Shown here: positions 24,389-30,685 of the stretch, in pieces
Layout: every line of letters begins with the position of its first letter
Numbering within the stretch: the stretch's first letter is position 1
Source: Dehalococcoidales bacterium
GTDB lineage: Bacteria > Chloroflexota > Dehalococcoidia > Dehalococcoidales > UBA2162
DNA length: 41,465 bases
NCBI GenBank assembly: GCA_030648675.1
Contig: JAUSGV010000008.1
Coordinates: forward strand, 1-41,465
Direction of reading: 5' to 3'
Notes under the pieces: model-generated
What the model saw: the letters and a program-made list of their open reading frames with translations, nothing else
Told to the model about the DNA's origin: nothing
Database searches by the model: none
Program-made: the position numbers and the translations under genes

Positions 24389-24816
24389 ATGCAATCCAGG
24401 AAAGAACTACAACAATTTGCTGATTCGGTTGATATAGCTACCAACAAACGGAAGCACAACTTGCCAACATGGGGCGTATCATGCTGCCAATTTCACTAGC
24501 TTCTTTAGTGGGCGTAATCGGACTTCAAGCGATATTTCACGTCCTTCAGCGCTGGATTCCAACATCATTTATTTTATGGGTATTATTTTCCGCTGGAACC
24601 GGTTTGAATCATGTTATAAACTCTCTTTTTGTAAAAAAAGATTTGCTATTTGGGAAATTCAACCGACTAAACGATAAGGTGTTCTTTCAGTTCTTCGAGC
24701 GTTTTGCCCTGGCGTATCCGGATACTTTTCAAGCCATCCCACCAATTTGCCACCTTTTGATAATAAATAAACTACATCGTTTCCATAGACAAAACAACCT
24801 CTGTTTACTCAGCTGA
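24389..24816 (+). pseudogene. probable frameshifted small membrane protein gene
   Basis: An ATG at 24389 with promoter and GGAG upstream opens a 36-codon frame (MQSRKELQQFADSVDIATNK...) that stops at 24499. A different frame, open from about 24441 and ORF-numbered from 24469, continues with a convincing membrane segment: MLPISLASLVGVIGLQAIF, then a second hydrophobic stretch near WIPTSFILWVLFSAG. Joining VDIATNK of the first frame to TEAQLANMGRIMLP of the second by a single-base shift near 24450 gives a sensible small membrane protein. The tail after about 24640 probably runs into unrelated DNA (a HicB-like remnant on the other strand). I do not recognise the family. It could instead be two unrelated chance frames. 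Confidence 0.4.
24667..24790 (-). pseudogene. remnant of a HicB-like antitoxin gene
   Basis: On the minus strand one frame encodes VYLLSKGGKLVGWLEKYPDT and the overlapping next frame encodes QGKTLEELKEHLIV followed by a stop (24667-24669). Joined by a shift near 24712 they read as the beta-strand/helix start of HicB-family antitoxins, whose usual form is a Y-W...GYLEE-YPD...TQG-TLEEL-E-L pattern. No start codon is seen and the C-terminal half is missing, so this is a fossil rather than a gene. No HicA toxin is seen beside it. The match is by eye and could be coincidental. Confidence 0.45.
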
Positions 24817-24879
24817 CTAGAAATACAATTATTCCGAAGATGACCTTTAAGTCCACCGCAAAGCAACAAGAACAGCAGC

Positions 24880-25269
24880 TTAATGGTGTTTTTCCGCTTC
24901 GGCTTTTTCCGCGTCGGCTTTGGTCTGGTGCACCGTTTTGTCAGGATGATTGGGAGGAGAATATATTGTGTACAGCTTTAGTTTTTCCGTTTTAGACGGA
25001 TTTACGACATTGTGGAACGTTCCGGCGGGAACTATGACCGCGTCCCCATCCTTCGCCGGATGCATCTCCGTTCCGTTGAAAATGAAATTTGCCGTGCCTT
25101 GCTCGATACGAAAGAATTGGTCGACATTCGGATGCACTTCATTGCCGATCTCTTCGCCCGGGAGCAAGGACATCACTACGAGCTGGGCATGCTTACCGGT
25201 AAACAATACCTCCCGGAAATAATCGTTGCTCAGGGTTAGTTTTTCGATCGGGCCAATAAATCCAACCAT
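24880..25269 (-). CDS. small cupin-domain protein
   Basis: A 129-residue single-domain cupin. Motif 1 is in GNEVHPNVDQFFRIEQG, where the usual second histidine of HxH is Asn (HPN), and motif 2 is PAGTFHNVVN; the histidine and glutamate-like ligands that remain could still bind a metal. The tail (DKTVHQTKADAEKAEAEKHH) is charged. A strong AGGAGGG ribosome binding site precedes the ATG. The gene stands alone, flanked by decayed sequence. Proteins of this type are common in anaerobes and often annotated only as cupins; an enzymatic or sugar/metal-binding role cannot be chosen. Confidence 0.88.
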   Translation of the reverse strand: MVGFIGPIEKLTLSNDYFREVLFTGKHAQLVVMSLLPGEEIGNEVHPNVDQFFRIEQGTANFIFNGTEMHPAKDGDAVIVPAGTFHNVVNPSKTEKLKLYTIYSPPNHPDKTVHQTKADAEKAEAEKHH

Positions 25270-25328
25270 TTTTTACCCTCCTTTGACTCTCATTCCGCTG
25301 AATACTTAAACACTCTTACCTAAATATA

Positions 25329-25356
25329 ATTATAGCCGGGTAAAATCATAATTCAA
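25329..25356 (-). promoter_or_regulatory. promoter of the cupin gene
   Basis: On the minus strand TTGAAT (25351-25356), 16 bases, TATAAT (25329-25334). The leader would be about 50 bases and contains the AGGAGGG site. Confidence 0.5.
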
Positions 25357-25490
25357 CCTGAAACGAAACACGGAAAAAGATGGGGACTAACCCGCTCCAA
25401 CTTTCGATTAATTCCTTCGGCAAGGACCATCGTTCTTAATTGAGCCCACGAAGAAAACTTCCGGCTTTGATTATAAACCTCCAAAAATTG

Positions 25491-25519
25491 TTGACAGTCG
25501 AGTCACTCCATGATATTTT
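25491..25519 (+). promoter_or_regulatory. promoter of the DUF2061 gene
   Basis: TTGACA (25491-25496), a 17-base spacer and TATTTT (25514-25519), about 45 bases before the ATG at 25565. Confidence 0.6.
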
Positions 25520-25564
25520 AATCAATGTTGTTTATGTAGATTATTTTAGTCAACTTATTAGAAA

Positions 25565-25792
25565 ATGGACAGTCACAAAAGAAGCATTTTAAAAGCATTT
25601 ACCTGGCGGGTGATCGCCTCGGTAATCACTTTCCTGGTCAGTTACGCCCTGACAAGGAAAGTTGAATTGGCCGCCGGCATTAGCCTGTTCGACACCTTGA
25701 TAAAAGTGTTCTCTTATTACGGACACGAGAGGATCTGGGAAAAAATCAATTTCGGCAGGAAAGCGACACCGAGCCAGGACTACACGATTTAG
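25565..25792 (+). CDS. DUF2061 small membrane protein
   Basis: A 75-residue protein matching the DUF2061 pattern: RSILKAFTWRVIASVITFLV near the start, then a second hydrophobic segment and the conserved SYYGHERIWEKINFGR end. Two membrane segments are expected. In other bacteria this family is sometimes next to or fused with sulfate-assimilation or other transport genes, but here it stands alone. No Shine-Dalgarno sequence is visible, though a good promoter lies upstream. Function unknown. Confidence 0.85.
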   Translation: MDSHKRSILKAFTWRVIASVITFLVSYALTRKVELAAGISLFDTLIKVFSYYGHERIWEKINFGRKATPSQDYTI

Positions 25793-25867
25793 CAGGATAC
25801 TGAAAAACCCCCTTCTTCACCCCTGCTCTTTGAAAACGGGCGAAAAGAGGGCGGTGCAGGCTCAAAA

Positions 25868-25905
25868 TCCCTCTCAATCTCCCTTTGCGAAAGGGAGAGG
25901 AAAGA
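25868..25905. repeat. copy of the CTCCCTTT-GCGAAAGGGAG repeat
   Basis: AATCCCTCTCAATCTCCCTT then TGCGAAAGGGAGAGG closely matches 16303-16335. It lies in the gap between the DUF2061 gene and the metallo-hydrolase gene; the rest of that gap (25793-26053) shows no gene. Confidence 0.7.
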
Positions 25906-26053
25906 CGTTGGCTCCCTTTTTCATCATCCTGTTAGGGCGCGGTTTCGCCCCTTTGGTTCTCGAAAAAAAATAGAGTTTCAAGCGGCTTTCATGCTCCGTC
26001 TGATTGACACCAATCCTCGCCACGGCTAGAATTCCTGCGAAGGAAGAAATGGA

Positions 26054-26914
26054 ATGCGGATAACACGCCTCACAGCCGTCTTCCTTGCCGTTCTGGCACT
26101 CACCCTTTCTGCTTGTGTTCACAAAACCCCGCCTTCCTCGCAAAACCTGACGGTGCACTTCATCGACGTGGGACAGGGCGACGCCATTCTGCTCGATCTC
26201 GGTACCACCGAGGTACTGATCGACGGCGGAGAGAAAAATACCGGAGTAGAGGATTACATCAAGCCGTATGTGGACGGGCCGCTTGACGTTATGGTGGCGA
26301 CCCACTTCCATGCCGACCATATCGGCGGGCTTATCAACGTATTGGCCCGATATAAAATAGACAACATCTGGCTTAACGGGGAAAACGCCACGACGGCTAC
26401 ATTCAAAACGTTTATGAACGCGGTTAACGCCGAGGGAGCCAACGTTCACCAGGCGGAGCGAGGCGGGACAATACGGGCAGGCAACCTCACTTTCGTTATC
26501 CTGAATCCGGGATTACCGCCGGCTACCGACCCTAACAATAATTCGATAGTCCTTAATCTCCGCTACGGCGATACCGATTTTCTTTTCACGGGCGATGCTG
26601 AAAACATTACTGAAAGCAGGATGCTTATACAGAGCATCGTACCCATCCCTGACATCGATATTTTGAAAGTCGGCCACCACGGATCGATGACCGCATCCTC
26701 GCCAACTTTCCTTGATTTAATCAAGCCCAAGGCGGCGGTTTACTCCGCCGGGGCAGGCAACACTTACGGGCATCCGCACCGGCAAACGATAATCAATTTA
26801 AGCAAAATCGGAGCGAAGATCTACGGTACGGACGTCCACGGGACGGTGGTGTTCAGTACCGATGGAACAGGCTACACTATAAAGACGAAAAAGCAGGCAC
26901 CGGTGATCAGATAA
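26054..26914 (+). CDS. ComEC-like metallo-beta-lactamase-fold lipoprotein
   Basis: A 286-residue secreted hydrolase. A lipoprotein signal peptide ends in the lipobox LSAC with Cys21, so the mature protein should be tethered outside the membrane. The catalytic domain resembles the C-terminal domain of ComEC/Rec2: VHFIDVGQGDAILLDLG, the zinc motif HFHADH at residues 84-89, TGDAENITESRML and KVGHHGSMTASSPTFLDLIKPKAAVYSAG, then the TYGHPH histidine. Stand-alone versions of this domain are proposed nucleases or phosphodiesterases, possibly for extracellular DNA. An AAGGAAG ribosome binding site precedes the ATG. Fold and localisation are secure; the substrate is not. Confidence 0.9.
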   Translation: MRITRLTAVFLAVLALTLSACVHKTPPSSQNLTVHFIDVGQGDAILLDLGTTEVLIDGGEKNTGVEDYIKPYVDGPLDVMVATHFHADHIGGLINVLARYKIDNIWLNGENATTATFKTFMNAVNAEGANVHQAERGGTIRAGNLTFVILNPGLPPATDPNNNSIVLNLRYGDTDFLFTGDAENITESRMLIQSIVPIPDIDILKVGHHGSMTASSPTFLDLIKPKAAVYSAGAGNTYGHPHRQTIINLSKIGAKIYGTDVHGTVVFSTDGTGYTIKTKKQAPVIR

Positions 26915-27140
26915 TAACCAAAGACAAGATTTAAGATTCAATATTTAAGAGACAAGCAACAAGAAACAATTACCAAATGCCGATTCCTAACGTCATATCC
27001 CGATTTCCTTTGGTCATACGGGACACCCCGTTTGCCAATTCGGCCATAATATCCTCTCAGACTGTTATTGCCGCCGGTGCCAGGACGCAAACCCTGCTAA
27101 AATAAAACCAGAATTACCGAAGATAATAAGGGGAGGCCGT
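26915..27140. repeat. intergenic region with a dispersed repeat copy
   Basis: About 26978-27026 contains AATGCCGATTCCTAACGTCA followed by TATCCCGATTTCCTTTGGTC and ATACGGGAC. The first part matches 16119-16138 and the second is the reverse complement of the core at 11824-11852, so the element has a rearranged core. The rest of the gap is the mscL upstream region, with a TGCTAAAAT extended -10-like element near 27096 and an AGGGGAGG ribosome binding site at 27129-27136. Confidence 0.55.
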
Positions 27141-27614
27141 ATGCTTAAGGACTTCCGGGCGTTTATCACCCGTGGAAATGCTATCGACATGTCGGTCGGT
27201 ATTATTATCGGCGCCGCCTTCGGCCCGATAATAAACTCCCTGGTAAAAGACATCATCATGCCGCCCATCGGCCTGCTTCTCGGAAAAGTGGATTTTGCCA
27301 ACCTCATCGTGGTACTGAAGCATGGCGACCCGCCCGGCCCCTATTCTTCGCTTACCGCCGCCCAGACCGCCGGCTCGGTGTCCATTAATTACGGACCATT
27401 CGTAAACACGATAATAAACTTCATCATAGTTGCGGCAGCGGTTTTCTTATTTGTTGTCCGGCCCATCGCCAGAATGGATGCCCGCATTAAAGCCAGACAG
27501 CCCGCGCCTGTACCCGCGGCACCGGCGACAAAAGAATGCCCTTTCTGCAATACCAATATTCCGATCAAGGCGACCCGCTGTCCCAACTGCACATCGGAAA
27601 TCAGTAAAACTTAA
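27141..27614 (+). CDS. mscL: large-conductance mechanosensitive channel with C-terminal zinc ribbon
   Basis: A 157-residue MscL homologue, a pentameric channel that opens under membrane tension in osmotic shock. The N-terminal FRAFITRGNAIDMSVGIIIG AAFG block and first membrane helix, the periplasmic loop and second helix (about 88-106) are typical, with the usual IIMPPIGLLLG. Instead of the normal short helical C-terminus there is a Pro/Ala linker and a zinc ribbon with Cys133, Cys136, Cys147 and Cys150. That tail would lie in the cytoplasm below the pore. A strong AGGGGAGG ribosome binding site precedes the start. The channel call is firm; the ribbon's role is unknown. Confidence 0.94.
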   Translation: MLKDFRAFITRGNAIDMSVGIIIGAAFGPIINSLVKDIIMPPIGLLLGKVDFANLIVVLKHGDPPGPYSSLTAAQTAGSVSINYGPFVNTIINFIIVAAAVFLFVVRPIARMDARIKARQPAPVPAAPATKECPFCNTNIPIKATRCPNCTSEISKT

Positions 27615-27669
27615 AGCTCAAAAGCAAAAAGCAAAAACTGATTCCAAGAGATTAGGGGTTGGGGATGCC

Positions 27670-28038
27670 TCAGATTCCGACGAGGATATTATCGCCTTCG
27701 ACTTTGACCGGATAAACCCGCAGCGGACGGAGCGGACGGAACATCTGGTTAGCCTTCGCTTTGAAGCCGGCCCAGAACGTCCACCGGATTACCCGCCCGT
27801 CGATCAAGTCGAATTGAGAGCCGTGAAGAGGACATGTGACTACGGTGCCCTCCAGCTTCCCGAGAGATAGGTTCCCGCCCAGGTGCGGGCATTTGTTATC
27901 AGCCGCATAGAATTTGCCGTCCACCAAAGCCACTAAAACCTGCCGCTTATCTGCTCGGAACGCCTTCATCGTCCCGTTTTGAAAGTCGCTGACTTGTGCC
28001 ACAGGTATGAAATTAGCCGTAGCCGTTATACTGCTCAT
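27670..28038 (-). CDS. Rieske-type [2Fe-2S] ferredoxin
   Basis: A 122-residue protein with one Rieske domain. The cluster ligands are Cys50 and His52 in CPHLGG and Cys69 and His72 in CPLHGSQF. There is no membrane segment, so it resembles the soluble ferredoxin subunits of oxygenases, nitrite reductase small subunits or stand-alone ferredoxins. Its ATG overlaps the TGA of the preceding 50-residue gene, so it is translationally coupled as the last gene of the GH130 operon. No oxygenase or reductase partner is present nearby, which makes its electron-transfer partner unclear. Confidence 0.92.
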   Translation of the reverse strand: MSSITATANFIPVAQVSDFQNGTMKAFRADKRQVLVALVDGKFYAADNKCPHLGGNLSLGKLEGTVVTCPLHGSQFDLIDGRVIRWTFWAGFKAKANQMFRPLRPLRVYPVKVEGDNILVGI

Positions 28039-28187
28039 GGCTGTTTTTTCGTCGCCCGCTTCTGGACCGCGTTTTTATAAATCTTTGCCAGAGCTTTCCC
28101 GTGCTGGGGTATCTGCTCCTTCTTCTTCCGGAGCTTTTTTTCGCGCCGTTCCTGGCGGGTTTCCATTGGTTCGAGTTCCCGTTTCAT
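28035..28187 (-). CDS. 50-residue highly basic protein
   Basis: A small gene bounded by two 4-base overlaps: its ATG (28185-28187) overlaps the TGA of the universal stress protein gene, and its TGA (28035-28037) overlaps the Rieske ATG. The product starts MKRELEPMETRQERREKKLR, is rich in Lys, Arg and Glu in its first half (predicted helix) and ends RATKKQP. Exact coupling on both sides argues strongly that it is translated. It has no cysteine or membrane segment. I do not recognise it; a nucleic-acid-binding or adaptor role is possible from charge alone. Confidence 0.75.
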   Translation of the reverse strand: MKRELEPMETRQERREKKLRKKKEQIPQHGKALAKIYKNAVQKRATKKQP

Positions 28188-28687
28188 TTTTCGTCGATCG
28201 GCCTGCTTAACGGCAATTTCCGGTAATCCGGTACTCTGACCAGCGTTATCGGAATCCTCCCGCCTCTTCTTATCACTTTATCGGCTACACCGCCGAAAGC
28301 CCACCCGCTGAACCCCGACAAGCCGTGGCTCGACAGTGCTATCATACTGGCGTTAGCTTCCTCAGCCGTCTTGATGATCTCTTCCGGCGGAAAACCAACC
28401 GACACCTTTACCGTCGCGGTAACATCCTTACTCTTGAGGCTTTTCCCCACCTTTCTTAAATATCTTAAAGCCTTTTCTTTGTGCTTCTTCATCTCTTCCT
28501 CGGTGTAAAGGACACGGTTGCACGCTTCTCCGCAAACCACCACCGGGGCGAAAGTCGATAATACCTGGAGGAGAATAACTTCTTTCCTGACGTTGGGCGA
28601 AATCTTGCCCAGGAAGTCATCGACATACGACAGGGCTACCTCACCTAAGTTAGACCCGTCCAGCGGCACAACAATTATCTCTTCCAC
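28184..28687 (-). CDS. universal stress protein family (UspA)
   Basis: A 167-residue single Usp domain. It starts MEEIIVVPLDGSNLGEVALS and has the central VSVGFPPEEIIKTAEE and ALSSHGLSGFSGWAFGGVADKVIRR segments. The ATP-binding pattern G-2x-G-9x-G(S/T) is only partly kept: the last small residue is not Ser/Thr, so ATP binding is doubtful. A GAGG-type ribosome binding site precedes the start. It follows the larger GH130 gene by 36 bases and overlaps the next small gene by 4, placing a stress-related protein inside a sugar phosphorylase operon. Confidence 0.9.
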   Translation of the reverse strand: MEEIIVVPLDGSNLGEVALSYVDDFLGKISPNVRKEVILLQVLSTFAPVVVCGEACNRVLYTEEEMKKHKEKALRYLRKVGKSLKSKDVTATVKVSVGFPPEEIIKTAEEANASMIALSSHGLSGFSGWAFGGVADKVIRRGGRIPITLVRVPDYRKLPLSRPIDEK

Positions 28688-28723
28688 GTTATCCTCCTTA
28701 CCAAGTGCAATCAGGCAACTGCT

Positions 28724-30685
28724 TCATCTCCTACCGATTCCGCTTTGCAGCATCAGTCCTTCCAAAAGCCTGGACAATTCTATCGTTGCAACCCCGATGA
28801 CCTTGTCCGCGCCGCCGTAATAAACAAACAAACGTCCGTTAATCACTACCGCTCCGCACGAGAAGACCACATTGGGTACCTGGCCTTCCCTTTCGTACAG
28901 CATTTCCGGCTCGAGAAGCGGTGTTTTTCTCCTTGCAATAACGCGGGTGGGGCGCTCGCTATCCAGCAACGCGGCACTCAGGTAATAGATGCGGCGGCCT
29001 TCCTTTTGCGCGACGACGTGATAAATAAGCAGCCAACCGTATTCGGTCTCTATCGGCGGCGCCGCGATACCGATCTTTTCGGCGGGCAGTTCTTCCTGTA
29101 TCGGGCTCATGATAACGCTGCCCTTTATCCACCGTCCGTCGCCGAGTTCTGCCAGATTTTCTCCCATATCCAGCCAAATGCTTACGCCGGGACGATGCAG
29201 GATGGCGAACTTGTTGCCGAACTTCCTCGGGAAAATAGCGGCATTCTTGTCCATGATACCGGGCGGCGATATTATCACCGGCTTCGCCCAGTTCCAGCGC
29301 TTTGCCAGAAAATCATCCGCCGTGATGGACGTCAGGGCGACCCTCGGTTCGCTCCTGCCGTCCCAGGCGGTATAGCACATATACAGGTCGTTCTCGATCC
29401 GGGTAATCCTGGGATCTTCGCATCCGGAGCCGACGTAGGGAGAGCGTTTGTTTTCAAAATCTTCGCGGGGCACGTAAACCGGCTGGTCCAATCTTTCGTC
29501 GAAAATAAAACCGTCCTTGCTGGCGGCGTAACCGATAACGGAGGTATTGTCTTCCGCCTGTGCACGGTATAAGAGGTGGACTTTATCGCCGGCGTAGAGT
29601 GCCGCGGTATTATAGACTGCTTTCGCTTCCCACGGATGCCGCGGGTCGGGTCGAATAATCGGGTTACCGGAATGCCGCACCAGCTTCATCTTGTTCACTT
29701 CCGGCAGGAGCATCTCTTCGATAATCGCGCTCAATTTTCCCGTCGCTACCGCGCAAGTCGTATCGGTAGCACCATAGTACAAATAAATCTGTTCGCCTTT
29801 TACGAACGCCCCCGACGGGAATATAACGTTCGGCACGCGCCCATATTTCTCGTAGACTTCCTGGGGTACCATGAGCGATTTCTGCGTCCGGGCGATGACT
29901 TTTTGCGGGTCGTCCAGGTCGAGAAGAGCAGCTTCGATGCCGAACACCGGGCGCCCGGAGAAATAGTCCTGTATATACGAATAAATCAGAAGCCACCCGA
30001 ATTGTGTCTTGATTGGCGGAGCACCGACTTCCACCTGGTCGAGGTTCGACCGCTGCAGGGGTATTACGTGGTCGTTCAGGAAGGTATACCAACCCTCCCA
30101 GTATTCGTACGACCATATCTGCTCTTCTTCGTCGAAAAGAGCGAGCCCGATCTTCGACGGCGGATTGTCTGTATTAGCCGTCAGCACGGCGGCGATCTTG
30201 CCGCCGACCCTGGCGGGAAAGAGGGCCATCGCTTTGGAATTGAACGGAGTGACACGATGCTTCTCGTCGATCTTCTTGAAGTCTCTCGTTACCGCCAGAC
30301 CGATCCGGATGCCTTCCGCGCAAAACGGACATGTAGAAAGAGCGGTGTAAAAAATGTAGTACTTTCCGCCCAGCTTCGTCACCCTCGGGTCTTCGCAGCC
30401 GTATTTTTCCCAATCGTACTCGGGCGTGATAAACTGCCGGCGCTCGCTAAAGCTTATCCCGTCGGTACTTTGCGTATAGCCGACGGTCGATACCCCCAGC
30501 TCGACGCCGGAAATTACCTGGGGCGACGACACGGCGCGGTAAAGCAGGTGGATAGTCTTTCCGCTGACGACAGGGCAGGGATTGAAGACGGCTTCCGCTT
30601 CCCATGCTTCCTCGGTAATAGGCTGCAAAATCGGATTTTCCGGGGAACGCTTGAATAGACTTACCGGCTTGGCCCCAGCACTCAT
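28724..30685 (-). CDS. tandem GH130 protein (two beta-mannoside phosphorylase-like domains)
   Basis: A 653-residue protein made of two complete five-bladed propeller domains of glycoside hydrolase family 130 (formerly DUF377). Domain 1 covers about 10-325 with the hallmark GCEDPR at 96-101; domain 2 about 332-645 with GCEDPR at 421-426. Both carry the paired blocks HLLYRA, GAPPI(K/E)T..GWLLIY and VPNV(I/V)F..GA..YYG. GH130 enzymes phosphorolyse or hydrolyse beta-1,2- or beta-1,4-linked mannosides. No signal peptide is present, so the site of action is the cytoplasm. It overlaps the preceding GH130 gene by 4 bases. A tandem duplication in one chain is unusual; the domains are divergent enough that one may be non-catalytic. 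Confidence 0.9.
   Translation of the reverse strand: MSAGAKPVSLFKRSPENPILQPITEEAWEAEAVFNPCPVVSGKTIHLLYRAVSSPQVISGVELGVSTVGYTQSTDGISFSERRQFITPEYDWEKYGCEDPRVTKLGGKYYIFYTALSTCPFCAEGIRIGLAVTRDFKKIDEKHRVTPFNSKAMALFPARVGGKIAAVLTANTDNPPSKIGLALFDEEEQIWSYEYWEGWYTFLNDHVIPLQRSNLDQVEVGAPPIKTQFGWLLIYSYIQDYFSGRPVFGIEAALLDLDDPQKVIARTQKSLMVPQEVYEKYGRVPNVIFPSGAFVKGEQIYLYYGATDTTCAVATGKLSAIIEEMLLPEVNKMKLVRHSGNPIIRPDPRHPWEAKAVYNTAALYAGDKVHLLYRAQAEDNTSVIGYAASKDGFIFDERLDQPVYVPREDFENKRSPYVGSGCEDPRITRIENDLYMCYTAWDGRSEPRVALTSITADDFLAKRWNWAKPVIISPPGIMDKNAAIFPRKFGNKFAILHRPGVSIWLDMGENLAELGDGRWIKGSVIMSPIQEELPAEKIGIAAPPIETEYGWLLIYHVVAQKEGRRIYYLSAALLDSERPTRVIARRKTPLLEPEMLYEREGQVPNVVFSCGAVVINGRLFVYYGGADKVIGVATIELSRLLEGLMLQSGIGRR

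Noticed and set aside
28745..30658. Plus-strand frames of 275 and 360 codons opposite the tandem GH130 gene
   Set aside because: The minus strand encodes two full GH130 domains; the plus frames are typical high-GC shadows rich in Arg and His.
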